Shown: positions 34,971-44,350, counted from the first letter of the stretch. The stretch is 64,000 nucleotides of DNA from Sphaerisporangium sp040683095 (GCF_040683095.1 NZ_JBFBCI010000046.1:1-64000), one strand, 5' to 3'. Numbers and translations are program-made. The notes: generated from the sequence alone by a model not told the origin.

Positions 34971-36772
34971 GGATCCGCGAGCTGTTGTGGGGGGCGGCGC
35001 GGCGGCGGCCCCGCGACCTGGTGCGGCTGTTCGGCTGGTCGTTCGCCGAGGCCGCGCCCTCGTTCGTGTCCGGCCAGGCCATCGCGCACGCGCTGGACGA
35101 CGGGTTCGCCGCCGGGCGCCCGGTCGCCGGCCTCGGCTGGCTGACGCTGATGGCCGCCGCCTGGCTGACCGCCGCGATCGGCGCCCGCCAGGTGCTCCTG
35201 GCCGTCGCCCGCATCGTCGAGCCGTTCCGCGACGCGCTGCTGCGCCACGTCGTCGCCGGGACGCTGCACCGGTCGGCGAGCTCGGGCCTGCGGCCGGACA
35301 GCGCCGCCGTCGCCCGGCTCGGCCGCCAGGTGGAGCTCGCCCGCGACTCCTTCGCCGCCGTGATCGCCGTCAGCAGGTCGTTCCTGTTCTCGGTCGCCGG
35401 GGTCGTGCTCGGCGTGCTCACGTTGACGGACGGGGTGCTGCCGCTGGTGCTGGCGCCGCTGGTCGCGGGGCTGGCGCTGTTCTCGGCGTCGCTGCCCGCC
35501 ATGGCCCGGCTGCAGCGGCGGCTGATCCTCGCCGAGGAGGGCACCGCGTCCTCGCTGGCGTCCATGGTGGACGCGCTGCGCGACGTCACGGCGTGCGGCG
35601 CGGAGGACCGCGTGGAGGCCGCCGTCGGGCGGGACGTCGCCCGTCAGGCCGGGATCGCCAAGGCGCTCGCCCGGCTCACCGCCGTGCGCACGCTCTCCCT
35701 CGCCGTCGGCGGCTGGCTGCCCATCCTCCTGGTCCTGGCCGCCACCCCGAGCCTGGTACGGGACGGGGCGACCGCCGGGGTGATCCTCGGCACGCTGACG
35801 TACGTGGCGCAGTCGCTGACGCCCGCGCTCGGCAGTCTCGTCCAGGGGGTCGGGGTGAACGGCGTGCGGCTGGTGGTGGCGCTGGAACGCATCCTGGCGA
35901 CCGGCGCCCGGCCGGCGGCCGGTTCCCGGGGCGGGCGGGAGATCACGGCGTACCCCGCCACGGCCCCCCTCGCGACGTCCCGGGGCACGGCCGGGGCGCC
36001 GCTGCGGTTGCGCGGGGTGACGTTCGCGTACGGGCCGGACGCCGAGCCGGTGGTGTCGGACCTGAACCTGACCGTGCCGGAGGGGGACCACCTGGCCGTC
36101 GTGGGGCCGAGCGGCATCGGCAAGTCCACCGTGGCGGCCCTCGCGGCGGGGATCCTGCGGCCCGCGCGCGGGCGGGTGCTGCTCGGGGGCGTCCCCGTGG
36201 AGTCGCTCGGCCCGGAGTCCCTGCGCCGGGCGCGCGTCCTCATCCCGCAGGAGGCGTACGTCTTCCGCGGGACGCTGCGCGAGAACCTGGCCTACCTCGC
36301 GGCGGGCGGCGCCGCGACGGACTCCGTCCTGGACGGGGCCGTGGAGGCGGTCGGCATGGCGGAGCTGGCGGGGCGGATCGGCGGGTACGAGGCCGTGGTG
36401 GACCCGTCCGAGCTGTCCTCGGGGGAACGGCAGCTCATCGCCCTCACCCGCGCGTACCTGTCCCCCGCGCGCCTGGTCCTGCTGGACGAGGCCACCTGCC
36501 ATCTGGACCCGGCCGCCGAGGCCCGGGCGGAGGAGGCGTTCGCCGCCCGCGAGGGCACGCTGATCGTCATCGCGCACCGCCTCACCTCGGCGCTGCGGGC
36601 GCGGCGGGTGCTGGTGATGGACGGCGTCCGGGCGCGGGTGGGCACGCATGAGGAGATGATCGCCGGGTCGCCGCTGTACCGGGACCTGATGGGCCGCTGG
36701 GAGGACCCTGTCGCCGCCGAGGCGTGCGACACCCCACGAGAAAACCGACATTGGGCCATAAAATGCCCTTAA
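34967..36772 (+). CDS. ABC exporter half-transporter B (permease-ATPase fusion)
   Basis: 601 aa from ATG 34967, overlapping the stop of transporter A. It has a six-helix membrane domain (about 1-310), then an ATPase with Walker A GPSGIGKST, the signature LSSGERQLIALTRA and Walker B LVLLDEATCHLD. The signature reads LSSGE rather than LSGGQ, and transporter A reads MSGGE, so the heterodimer could have unequal ATP sites. No peptidase C39 domain is present in either half, so leader removal must be done by another enzyme, as is usual for class III. Confidence 0.88.
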   Translation: MRIRELLWGAARRRPRDLVRLFGWSFAEAAPSFVSGQAIAHALDDGFAAGRPVAGLGWLTLMAAAWLTAAIGARQVLLAVARIVEPFRDALLRHVVAGTLHRSASSGLRPDSAAVARLGRQVELARDSFAAVIAVSRSFLFSVAGVVLGVLTLTDGVLPLVLAPLVAGLALFSASLPAMARLQRRLILAEEGTASSLASMVDALRDVTACGAEDRVEAAVGRDVARQAGIAKALARLTAVRTLSLAVGGWLPILLVLAATPSLVRDGATAGVILGTLTYVAQSLTPALGSLVQGVGVNGVRLVVALERILATGARPAAGSRGGREITAYPATAPLATSRGTAGAPLRLRGVTFAYGPDAEPVVSDLNLTVPEGDHLAVVGPSGIGKSTVAALAAGILRPARGRVLLGGVPVESLGPESLRRARVLIPQEAYVFRGTLRENLAYLAAGGAATDSVLDGAVEAVGMAELAGRIGGYEAVVDPSELSSGERQLIALTRAYLSPARLVLLDEATCHLDPAAEARAEEAFAAREGTLIVIAHRLTSALRARRVLVMDGVRARVGTHEEMIAGSPLYRDLMGRWEDPVAAEACDTPRENRHWAIKCP

Positions 36773-36874
36773 TTTACCCTCGCCCAGGGTACGTCTCCGA
36801 TCACGCCGGTTGCGCCTTCCTATTCGGCCTATTTCGGCGACGCAGGGGGACCTGCTGGAACGGAGGACACCGAG

Positions 36875-37345
36875 GTGAGCGCACAGAGAAGTGAGGCGCC
36901 CCGCCAGACGTCCGACGCCGTGCAGACGCGGGGACACGGGTCCGCGGAGCTCGTGACCGAGCGGGGCAGGACCAGGATCGCCGAGACGGTGGTCGCCAAG
37001 ATCGCTGCGATGGCCGCGCGCGAGGTCCAGGGGATCCACGCGCTGGGCGCCGGCATGTCCCGGGCCCTCGGCGTCGTCCGCGAGCGCCTGATCGGCGGCC
37101 CGGGCCCCGCCACCCAGGGCGTGGCGGTCGAGGCGGGAGAACGCCAGGCCGCGATCGACCTGGACCTGATCGTCGAGTACGGGGTGGCGATCCCGGAGGT
37201 CGCCGCGGCCGTCCGCCGCAACGTCATCGAGGCCGTCGAGAACATGTGCGGCCTGGAGGTGACCGAGGTCAACATCGCCGTGGAGGACCTGCACCTTCCG
37301 GGTGAGGAGGTCTCCCCCGAGCAGCAGGAGGCGCGGGTCCGATGA
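36875..37345 (+). CDS. Asp23/Gls24 family envelope stress protein, copy 1
   Basis: 156 aa from GTG 36875, with GGAGG 8 nt upstream. The Asp23 pattern is clear: RGRTRIAETVVAKIAAMAAR, then EVQGIHALG, IDLDLIVEYGVAIPEVAAAV, and NVIEAVENMCGLEVTEVNIA. It is first in a run of six overlapping or closely spaced genes that ends with the AmaP-like anchor. In Staphylococcus, Asp23 forms a membrane-associated layer through AmaP; here three paralogues are present. Confidence 0.88.
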   Translation: MSAQRSEAPRQTSDAVQTRGHGSAELVTERGRTRIAETVVAKIAAMAAREVQGIHALGAGMSRALGVVRERLIGGPGPATQGVAVEAGERQAAIDLDLIVEYGVAIPEVAAAVRRNVIEAVENMCGLEVTEVNIAVEDLHLPGEEVSPEQQEARVR

Positions 37346-37752
37346 CGTCCACCGCCGAGACCGGACGGACCGGCGACCCCGAGCGGCTCGCCGACCGGAT
37401 CGCCGAGGCCGTTGCCTCCTGCCCCGACGTCGACTCGCTGGCCGGGGGCGGGCCGGCCTCGTACCTGCCCGGCCACCGGGTGACGGGAGTGGCGGTCCAC
37501 GACACCGAGGTCGAGGTCGCGGTCGTCGTGCGGTACGGAAGGCCGATGCCCGAGATCGCCGACGAGGTCCGCGACGTCGTCGAGCCGCTCGTGCCGGGGC
37601 TGCCGGTGGACGTGCGCATCGACGACATCGCCGAGGTCACCGGGACGACCGAGACCGGCGAGAAGGCCGGCGAGCCCTCCGGCACCACCGGGACCACGAC
37701 CACGCCGCCGGAAACGACAAGGCCGGCAGGGGAAGGTGAGCGAGATGGATGA
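37342..37752 (+). CDS. Asp23/Gls24-like protein, copy 2
   Basis: 136 aa; ATG 37342 overlaps the stop of copy 1 (ATGA). It keeps the core half of the domain (LADRIAEAVASCPDVDSLAG; VEVAVVVRYGRPMPEIADEV; LVPGLPVDVRIDDI) and ends with a low-complexity Thr/Gly tail. It is a shorter, more divergent paralogue and probably co-assembles with the other two. Confidence 0.75.
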   Translation: MTSTAETGRTGDPERLADRIAEAVASCPDVDSLAGGGPASYLPGHRVTGVAVHDTEVEVAVVVRYGRPMPEIADEVRDVVEPLVPGLPVDVRIDDIAEVTGTTETGEKAGEPSGTTGTTTTPPETTRPAGEGERDG

Positions 37753-37933
37753 AAACCGCTGGTGGCCGGCGATCGGCCTGCTGTTCGGCACCGCCCTGGG
37801 CTTCGCCGTCGTCGTGGGCGGCCTGACGGCGTTCCTCATCGTGCTCGTCCTCGGCGTGGTGGGCTACCTGATCGGCCGCGCCATGACCGGCGAACTCGAC
37901 ATGAGCGGCCTGCGCGGCCGGAGACGTCCATGA
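37745..37933 (+). CDS. Small membrane protein, DUF2273-like
   Basis: 62 aa from ATG 37745, chosen over GTG 37736 because GGGGAAGG lies about 9 nt upstream of the ATG. Two hydrophobic segments span WWPAIGLLFGTALGFAVVVG and LTAFLIVLVLGVVGYLIGRA; a basic end (RGRRRP) follows. DUF2273-type small proteins are regular members of Asp23/AmaP operons. It overlaps the preceding gene by 8 bp. Confidence 0.75.
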   Translation: MDENRWWPAIGLLFGTALGFAVVVGGLTAFLIVLVLGVVGYLIGRAMTGELDMSGLRGRRRP

Positions 37934-38337
37934 GCACCCCCGCGGCCACGCCGTACGGGGCCCCGCACGTCACCGCGCCGCCGGAGGTGCGCGGACGCAC
38001 CGATATCGCCGACCGCGTCCTGGAACGCGTCGCCGCCCACGCGGTCGCCGAGGTGGAGCACGCCGGCGGGATCGCCCCGCGCGTGCTCGGCCTGCCGCTC
38101 GGCCGCGACGCGCACGACACCGCCCCCCGGGTCACCGCGCACGCCGAGGGACGCGTGGCGATCGTGCGGGTGGCGATGTCGGCGACCTACGGGGAGCCGG
38201 TGCGCGGGCTCGCGCGCCGGGTGCGCGACACCGTCATGGCCCGCGTCCACGAGCTGACCGGCCTGGAGGCCCGGCAGGTGGACGTGCAGGTCACGCGCTT
38301 CGTCCAGCCGCCCCCGGACGAAAGGCACCTGCGGTGA
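37930..38337 (+). CDS. Asp23/Gls24 family protein, copy 3
   Basis: 135 aa; ATG 37930 overlaps the previous stop (ATGA). The Asp23 features are DIADRVLERVAAHAVAEVEH, IVRVAMSATYGEPVRGLARR and VHELTGLEARQVDVQVTRF. The stop overlaps the DUF6286 start (GTGA), showing tight coupling along the operon. Confidence 0.85.
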   Translation: MSTPAATPYGAPHVTAPPEVRGRTDIADRVLERVAAHAVAEVEHAGGIAPRVLGLPLGRDAHDTAPRVTAHAEGRVAIVRVAMSATYGEPVRGLARRVRDTVMARVHELTGLEARQVDVQVTRFVQPPPDERHLR

Positions 38338-39011
38338 CCTGGCCGGAGCACGGGATCACGCCGGACCATCCCACCGCCGCCTGGCCGGGGCCGGGCGACG
38401 CGGGCGTCGCTCCCGTGGAGGGCGAGCACGAGACGGGCCGACCGCCGCCGCGCGAGGGTGCCCAGCGGCGGGCCGCGGCGCGGGCGTTCCGTCCCCGCCG
38501 GACGGTCCCGGCGACCGTCACCGCCCTGCTGCTCGCCCTGGCCGCCCTGGTGACCCTGATCGGAGCCGTCGCGGCGGCGACGGGCGCCAACATGCGGACC
38601 GTGCCGTGGACGTCGTTCGCCGACTTCGGGGCCGGGCCCGTGGACGACCCGGCGCACCTGGCGGTGGCCGGCGCGGCGGTCGTCGTCGGGCTGTTCCTGC
38701 TCGGGCTGGCCCTCGTGCCCGGCCGCACCCGGGTCGTGCCGCTGGCCTCCGACGATCCGAGTACCGTCACCGGCATCACCGAGAGAGGGCTGCGCCGCCA
38801 CCTCGCCACCGTCGCCACGGCCGTGGACGGCGTGTCCCGGGCGCGCGTCAAGCTGCGGCGCCGCGTCGTGCACGTCCGGGCGGTGACGCCGCTGCGCGAC
38901 CCGGGGGACCTTCCCGGCGAGATCACCGAGGCCGTGGGCGGGCGACTGGACGCGCTGCGGCCGCTCAAGCCCATGCGGGTCCACGTCGACGTCACGCACG
39001 GAGGGAAGTGA
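38334..39011 (+). CDS. DUF6286 membrane protein
   Basis: 225 aa from GTG 38334. A Pro- and charge-rich N-terminus of about 60 residues is followed by two helices (VPATVTALLLALAALVTLIG and HLAVAGAAVVVGLFLLGLAL). A C-terminal domain resembling the Asp23/AmaP soluble part comes next (RRHLATVATAVDGVSRARVK; MRVHVDVTH). DUF6286 proteins are conserved actinobacterial members of the Asp23 operon; function is unknown but likely envelope-related. Confidence 0.8.
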   Translation: MTWPEHGITPDHPTAAWPGPGDAGVAPVEGEHETGRPPPREGAQRRAAARAFRPRRTVPATVTALLLALAALVTLIGAVAAATGANMRTVPWTSFADFGAGPVDDPAHLAVAGAAVVVGLFLLGLALVPGRTRVVPLASDDPSTVTGITERGLRRHLATVATAVDGVSRARVKLRRRVVHVRAVTPLRDPGDLPGEITEAVGGRLDALRPLKPMRVHVDVTHGGK

Positions 39012-39015
39012 GCGC

Positions 39016-39570
39016 GTGAAAAACCGTCCCGCTGCCGCCAACCGCGTCGGCCTGGTCCTCGTCGGCCTGCTGCCGGCCCTCGCGGGCGCCGTCACGCTCG
39101 TACGCGCGCTCGGCCTGCTCGGATCCCCCGACGCCCCGCTGATCCCCCCCGAGGTCGCGGGCTTCCCCGCCGGCCGCCCGTGGTTGTGGCCGGCCGTGAT
39201 CGCGGGCTCGCTGGTCGTCGCGCTGCTCGCGCTGTACTGGCTGCTGGTGCAGGGGCGTCTCGACACGCTGCGCACCCTCGAACTGGAGCCCGACCCCTCC
39301 CACGGCACGACCCGCGTCTCCGCGGGCGCCGCCGCCGGGGCGCTGGAGGACGATCTCGCCGAGCACGTGGGCGGGGAGCGGGCGCGCGCCTCGCTCGCGG
39401 GCGCACCGTCCGACCCGCGCCTCGCGATCGTCGTCGTCCTGCCCGACCAGGCCGATCCCGCCGTGGCCCGGCAGGGCGTCAACGGGGCGGTGGCGCGGCT
39501 GCGCCGGTCCCTGGAGACCGACCGGCTGCCCGCGACCGTCCGGATGCACGCCGTCCACCGGCGCATGTAG
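39016..39570 (+). CDS. amaP: Alkaline shock response membrane anchor protein AmaP
   Basis: 184 aa from GTG 39016. Two N-terminal helices (VGLVLVGLLPALAGAVTLV and LWPAVIAGSLVVALLALYWL) are followed by a soluble domain (RTLELEPDPSHGTTRVSAGA; LAIVVVLPDQADP; VRMHAVHRRM). In the AmaP model the helices anchor Asp23 proteins to the membrane. It is the last gene of the operon. Confidence 0.82.
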   Translation: MKNRPAAANRVGLVLVGLLPALAGAVTLVRALGLLGSPDAPLIPPEVAGFPAGRPWLWPAVIAGSLVVALLALYWLLVQGRLDTLRTLELEPDPSHGTTRVSAGAAAGALEDDLAEHVGGERARASLAGAPSDPRLAIVVVLPDQADPAVARQGVNGAVARLRRSLETDRLPATVRMHAVHRRM

Positions 39571-39801
39571 CCGCCTGCCTGATCTGCCTGGCTTGGAGGA
39601 ACCTTGCCGCCCCGCCACACCGGGGAGAGGTGTGCGGGCCAGGGATCACGGGAATGCGACCGCCGAGTGCGCCGACGACCAGGGAGTGCGCTTCTCCCCC
39701 GGCCGACTCCCCCGGCCGACCTGTCCGGGGGCGAGGACGACTGGAGTCGGTGCGCCCGGCCTCTCCCCGTTCTCCGCGCCGGGCCCCGAAGGAGGCGTTC
39801 G

Positions 39802-40173
39802 TTGATCGGCAGGTTGCAGTGCGTGGTTCTGGACTGTCCGGACGTCCTCGAGCTCGCGCGGTTCTACCAGGCGGTCCTCGGCGGCGAGGTCAACCGGCCC
39901 GACCGCCGCTGGGGGGTGGACGACGACTTCGCGACACTCCATACCGAAGGCGGCCTCGTGCTCGCGTTCCAGCGCGCGAAGGACCACCGCCCCCCGCGCT
40001 GGACCGACCCCGCCCACCCGCAGCAGTTCCACCTGGACATCGACGTCCCCGACCTGGACACCGCCCAGGAACGACTCCTCGCGCTCGGCGCGACGCTCCT
40101 CCACACCGACCCCCACGGCTGGCGCATCTTCGCCGACCCCGCCGGCCACCCCTTCTGCCTCCTCAAGGGCTGA
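39802..40173 (+). CDS. VOC-family protein (glyoxalase/bleomycin-resistance fold)
   Basis: 123 aa from TTG 39802, chosen because GAAGGAGG lies 7 nt upstream and homology starts at once (IGRLQCVVLDCPDVLELARF). The fold shows as two beta-alpha-beta modules ending with QFHLDIDVPDLDTAQERLLA and IFADPAGHPFCLLKG. This is the PhnB/glyoxalase-like subgroup of small actinobacterial proteins with no assigned substrate. A role in resistance is possible but unsupported. The 231 bp before it hold no gene. Confidence 0.8.
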   Translation: MIGRLQCVVLDCPDVLELARFYQAVLGGEVNRPDRRWGVDDDFATLHTEGGLVLAFQRAKDHRPPRWTDPAHPQQFHLDIDVPDLDTAQERLLALGATLLHTDPHGWRIFADPAGHPFCLLKG

Positions 40174-40446
40174 CGGCCTCCAGGCCGACGACCCAGAAAT
40201 GTCTCCAACGAGACTCCAACCCGAGATCGTTTCTGCCTTCGTCTTCATTAGGTCCGGTAACGGCCTCGTGGTTACATCGGCCGGCGCCCGCCCGTCCGTG
40301 ACGCCACGTCACCGCGACGCCCCCTGGCGCCCCGGGGAAAATCAGTGGAATCGCGCGCTGGCCTGCGAGTAGGACTGTTCTCGCGCGGGGAACGGCATGG
40401 ATGGTGACGGACCGGCCTCCCGCATCCGAGCGACAGGGAGACGAGC

Positions 40447-41868
40447 GTGAAGCCGCACGAGTACGCCGGGTACGACGCCATCGGGCTCAGAGACCTGATC
40501 CGGACGGGCGAGGTCACCGCCACCGAGGTCGAGGCCGCCGCCCGCGACGCCCTTCAGAAGGCGAACGCCGAGGTCAACGGCCTCGCGCTGCCGCTGTTCA
40601 CCCCGGCGCTCGCCCACGCGCCCGACGGGCCGCTCGCCGGTGTGCCGTTCCTGATCAAGGACAGTCAGCCGATGGCCGAAGGGGTGCCGTTCGGCCTGGG
40701 CAGCCGCGCCCTGCGCCACGTCCCGGCCCGCCACGACAACGACCTGATGACGCGGTTCCGGGCCGCCGGCCTGGTCACCCTGGGCGTCACGACCGTACCC
40801 GAAATGGGCCTCAGCTTCTCGACCGAGCCGGTCAAGCACGGGCCCGCCCGCAATCCGTGGGACCTCGCGCGCGGCGTCGGCGGGTCGAGCGGCGGCGCGG
40901 CGGCGCTGGTGGCGGCGGGCGCCGTCCCCGTGGCGCACGGCAACGACGGCGCCGGCTCGGTGCGGGTCCCGGCGTCGTGCTGCGGCCTGGTCGGCGTGAA
41001 GCCGAGCCGCGGGCGCACGCCGTCCGGCCCCGACACCGGCGAGGCGTTCTTCGGCATGGTCTGCGAGACGGCGCTGAGCCGCACCGTCCGCGACTCGGCG
41101 CACCTCCTGGACGCGATCCAGGGCCCCGGCGTGGGCGACAAGTACACCGCGCCCCCGCCGTCGCGCCCGTACGCCGAGGAGGTCGGGGCGGATCCGGGCA
41201 GACTGCGCGTTGCGGTGACGACGCGCGCCTGGTCGGGAGTGGCCGTGGACCCGGAGGTCGCGGTGGTGACGGCCGAGGCGTGCGGGCTGCTCTCCGAGAT
41301 GGGCCACGAGGTGACGGAGGCGAGCCCGGCCATCGACTGGGAGGACGTGCTGCGGGCCATGGTGGCGCTCGGCGCGGCCTCCGCCGCCCACCCGCTGGTG
41401 ACCGCCCCGCGGCGCCTGGACCCGTCGCTGCTGGAGGCGGTCACCCGGCGCATCCTCCTGGAGGCGGGCGAGATGACCGCGCTGGAGCTGATGGGGGCGT
41501 TCGACGCGCAGAACCGGGTGAGCCGGTCGGTGGGGGCGTTCTTCACAGAGTACGACCTGCTGGTCACCCCGACGCTGGGGCAGCCGCCCGCCCCGCACGG
41601 CACCCTGCGGTACGACGACCCGGCGCACACCTTCCGCACCTGGCTGGAGTCGATGTTCGCATACGGCCCGTTCACGGTGGTGTTCAACGTCACTGGACAG
41701 CCCGCGCTCAGCCTTCCCCTGGGGCGGACGAGCGGCGGCCTGCCGGTCGGCGTCCAGTTCGTCGCCCCGTACGGCCGGGAGGACCTGCTGTTCCGGGTCG
41801 CCGCCCGCCTGGAGGAGGCCGCGCCGTGGCGGGACCGGGTGCCACCGATCTTCGCGGGAAACCTCTGA
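40447..41868 (+). CDS. Amidase signature family hydrolase
   Basis: 473 aa from GTG 40447. The Ser-cisSer-Lys triad is visible: Lys in VPFLIKDSQP, cis-Ser in GGSSGGAAALVAAG, nucleophile Ser in HGNDGAGSVRVPASCCGLVG, followed by VKPSRGR. The family hydrolyses amide bonds in varied substrates; substrate choice cannot be read from sequence. It is monocistronic, and the C-terminal QFVAPYGREDLLFRVAARLE is normal for the family. Confidence 0.9.
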   Translation: MKPHEYAGYDAIGLRDLIRTGEVTATEVEAAARDALQKANAEVNGLALPLFTPALAHAPDGPLAGVPFLIKDSQPMAEGVPFGLGSRALRHVPARHDNDLMTRFRAAGLVTLGVTTVPEMGLSFSTEPVKHGPARNPWDLARGVGGSSGGAAALVAAGAVPVAHGNDGAGSVRVPASCCGLVGVKPSRGRTPSGPDTGEAFFGMVCETALSRTVRDSAHLLDAIQGPGVGDKYTAPPPSRPYAEEVGADPGRLRVAVTTRAWSGVAVDPEVAVVTAEACGLLSEMGHEVTEASPAIDWEDVLRAMVALGAASAAHPLVTAPRRLDPSLLEAVTRRILLEAGEMTALELMGAFDAQNRVSRSVGAFFTEYDLLVTPTLGQPPAPHGTLRYDDPAHTFRTWLESMFAYGPFTVVFNVTGQPALSLPLGRTSGGLPVGVQFVAPYGREDLLFRVAARLEEAAPWRDRVPPIFAGNL

Positions 41869-41971
41869 CGGGGGGGCGGTACCACCCGAGGTTTAAACAT
41901 CGCATTACCCCTCAAATAGGGCAATCCGGGTAGGGGTCGTGCGAAGGAGTCAATCGATCGAGGGGGCACCG

Positions 41972-42406
41972 ATGAGCACACCGAGAGCCGCACGGACGGC
42001 GCATGACGTGATGCACCCGGGGGCCCAGTGCATCGGCGAGAACGACAGCCTCCGCACCGCCGCGCGGATGATGCGCGACCTGAACGTCGGCGCGCTGCCG
42101 ATCTGCGGGGGCGACGACCGCCTCAAGGGGATCATCACCGACCGGGACCTCGTCGTCCACTGCTGTGCCCAGGACAAGGACCTTGACCGGACCACGGCGG
42201 GGGAACTGGCCGAGGGGCTGGTCTGGGTCGACGGCGCGACCAGCATCGACGACACGCTGACCACGATGGAACAGCACCAGGTCAAGCGGATCCCCGTGCT
42301 GGAGAACCGCCGCCTCGTCGGCATGATCAGCGAGGCCGACCTGGCCAAGGAACTGCCGGACGACAAGCTGGCCGAGTTCGTCCACCGCGTGTACTCGGGC
42401 GCCTGA
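41972..42406 (+). CDS. Two-CBS-domain protein (Hrp1-like)
   Basis: 144 aa from ATG 41972, with GAGGGGG upstream; an earlier in-frame ATG at 41939 lacks a site. Tandem CBS domains are seen: VMHPGAQCIGEN ... GIITDRDLVV and VSIDD-like ... MEQHQVKRIPVLENRRLVGM. It resembles hypoxic response protein 1 of Mycobacterium, which contains only a CBS pair. It probably binds a nucleotide. A strong hairpin (42424-42464) follows. Confidence 0.85.
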   Translation: MSTPRAARTAHDVMHPGAQCIGENDSLRTAARMMRDLNVGALPICGGDDRLKGIITDRDLVVHCCAQDKDLDRTTAGELAEGLVWVDGATSIDDTLTTMEQHQVKRIPVLENRRLVGMISEADLAKELPDDKLAEFVHRVYSGA

Positions 42407-42784
42407 CCCGGGTCCGCGCGAACACCGCGCCCGGACGCCCCGCATCGCGGCGCCCGGGCGCGGTCACGCCCGCGTGGCCGTGAGCATCCCCACCAGGTGC
42501 TTGAGCGTGGTGAGCTGCCGGAACGCGCGAAGCCCCGCCGGGAAATCCCGGCGGGGCCTTCACGCTGTGGACCGATGTGCGGGTCGCCTCTCGGCGAAAG
42601 GCTCAACGCGGCTCCAGCCGAACGGTATTCCGCGAAGGCTATAGATGAGGCCCGGGGACACCAGACACATCAGCCACGAGACATGGAACCACACCCTCCG
42701 CGTGATTGTTCCCCGCGCCGCGAAAGATTCCGGCGAGAATCTTCCAACGCCCGCCGCCCTATGAGGGCGGACGGGTCTCCAGGC
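42407..42784. terminator. Intergenic region with two strong hairpins
   Basis: 378 bp between the CBS gene and the convergent gamma-glutamyltransferase-like gene. ACCGCGCCCGG with a further CGCC pairs with GGCG and CCCGGGCGCGGT (42424-42464), a likely terminator for the CBS gene. A second hairpin GCCCCGCCGGG-AAAT-CCCGGCGGGGC lies at about 42531-42556. I see nothing else. Confidence 0.6.
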
Positions 42785-44350
42785 TCAGTAGCCCGCGGCG
42801 CTGGAGATCACGGCTCTGGGGTCGGCGGCACCGGCCAGCGTGCCGTCGGGGCGTGACTCGATGAGGTGGGCGTGGCCGAAGGAGCCGCCGTAGTGCAGGT
42901 GCCGCACGTCGTGCCCGCGTTCACGCAGGTCCGGGGCCCACGGCGCGCCGTCCTCCACGTCCAGGGTCGCCCCGTCGGGGTCGACCCACGCGTCGAAGCC
43001 GTTGTCGCCGGGGCCGAGCCGCCAGCGGGGCGCGCCGATGGCCTCGCCGGGCGTCTGGCCGGACGCCAGCAGGCGGGCGATCACCTGCAGCAGGATCTGC
43101 GGCTGGGAGTCGCCTCCCATGGTGCCGAGCACGGCGCGCAGCGAGCCGTCGGGCCGCGTCACCAGCGCGGGGGCCAGGGTGTGCGGCGGGCGCCGCGCGG
43201 GCCCGTACTCCGCCGGGTGCCCCGGGGTCAGCGAGAACCCCAGGCCCCGGTTGTGCAGGTTGATCCCCGTGGCCGGCTCGAACAGCATGCTGCCGAAGCC
43301 CGCCGCGTTGGACTGGATGAGGGACACGCCCATGCCCCCGGAGTCGACGGCGCACAGGTACGTCGTGTCGCCCGGCGCGATCAGGTCCCGGAGCCGGGCG
43401 CGGCGCGACGGGTCGACGCCCTCACGGCGCTCGCCGGCCGAGGCGAGCACCTCGTCCACGGACGCCCCCTCGTACAGCACGTCGGGACGGTCGTGCCCGG
43501 CGGCCCGGGCGGCCTCGGCCAGCAGGTGCGCCCACAGCGGGTCCGCCGGATCGCGCGGCAGGTCGAGCCCGTCGGCGATGGCGAGCGCCAGCAGCAGCGT
43601 GTAGCCCTGGGAGTTCGGCGGCACCGTCCACACGTCGTGCCCGAACGCGCGGACGGCGATGGGCTCGACCCAGTCGGCGTTCACGCGGGCGAGGTCGCCC
43701 TCGGAGTACTCTCCTGCGGCGGTGCCGCCCACCGCGGGGTCACGGCCGAGCGCGAGCAGGCCCGCGCCGAACTCGCCGAGGTAGAAGCCGTCGCGCCCGT
43801 CGGCGCCGAGCGCGCTGAGTGCCCGCGCGACGCCCGGCCGCCGCAGCGGCGTGCCCGGCGCGACCGGGGCGTCCACGCCGGGCAGCACCGCGGCCGCCGG
43901 GGCGAGCAGCGGCGACGCGGGGAAGCCCGAGTCGGCGTACCGGATCGCGGGGGCGAGGAGTTCGTCCAGCGGCAGCCGTCCGTAGCGCGCGTGCAGGGCG
44001 AGCCAGCCGTCGGCGCAGCCCGGCACGGTGACCGATCTGATGTCGTGCTGGAACGGCATGCGCTCGTGCCCCTCCGCGCGCAGCCGGCCCGGGTCGGCGC
44101 CGGATCCCGACCGGCCGGACGCGTTGAGCGTGCGCGGCGGACCCTCGCCGTCGTGGACCAGCGCGAACAGGTCGCCGCCGAGGCCGCAGGCGTGCGGCGC
44201 GGTCACGGCGAGGACTGCGTTGGCGGCGATGGCGGCGATGGCCGCGTCGGCGGCGGAACCGCCCCGGTTCAGCATGGTGAGCCCGGCCGAGGTGGCCAGA
44301 TGGTCGATGGTGCAAACCATGCCAAACCTGGCGAATCGCGTGAACTCCAT
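42785..44350 (-). CDS. Gamma-glutamyltransferase-family Ntn hydrolase
   Basis: 521 aa from ATG 44350 (MEFTRFARFGMV); the longer frame to 44419 has no ribosome site. The proenzyme fold is recognisable: LTMLNRGGSAADAAIAAIAA, then HACGLGGDLFALVHD, and the autocleavage site before the nucleophile Thr in GDTTYLCAVDSGGMGVSLIQ. GTMGGDSQPQILLQVIARL follows near the end. No signal peptide is seen, so it is probably cytoplasmic, like many actinobacterial paralogues whose natural substrate is not glutathione. Confidence 0.88.
   Translation of the reverse strand: MEFTRFARFGMVCTIDHLATSAGLTMLNRGGSAADAAIAAIAANAVLAVTAPHACGLGGDLFALVHDGEGPPRTLNASGRSGSGADPGRLRAEGHERMPFQHDIRSVTVPGCADGWLALHARYGRLPLDELLAPAIRYADSGFPASPLLAPAAAVLPGVDAPVAPGTPLRRPGVARALSALGADGRDGFYLGEFGAGLLALGRDPAVGGTAAGEYSEGDLARVNADWVEPIAVRAFGHDVWTVPPNSQGYTLLLALAIADGLDLPRDPADPLWAHLLAEAARAAGHDRPDVLYEGASVDEVLASAGERREGVDPSRRARLRDLIAPGDTTYLCAVDSGGMGVSLIQSNAAGFGSMLFEPATGINLHNRGLGFSLTPGHPAEYGPARRPPHTLAPALVTRPDGSLRAVLGTMGGDSQPQILLQVIARLLASGQTPGEAIGAPRWRLGPGDNGFDAWVDPDGATLDVEDGAPWAPDLRERGHDVRHLHYGGSFGHAHLIESRPDGTLAGAADPRAVISSAAGY

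Noticed and set aside
33599..37294. 1231-codon minus-strand open frame across the ABC exporters and the first Asp23 gene.
   Set aside because: Antisense to well-supported genes, Arg/Gly/Ala-rich, no domain.
40190..40270. A stretch whose translation contains QRDSNPRS, which can hint at an antisense tRNA T-arm.
   Set aside because: The bases do not give a TTCGA-type T-loop, no acceptor stem or anticodon arm pairs nearby, and no CCA end is seen.
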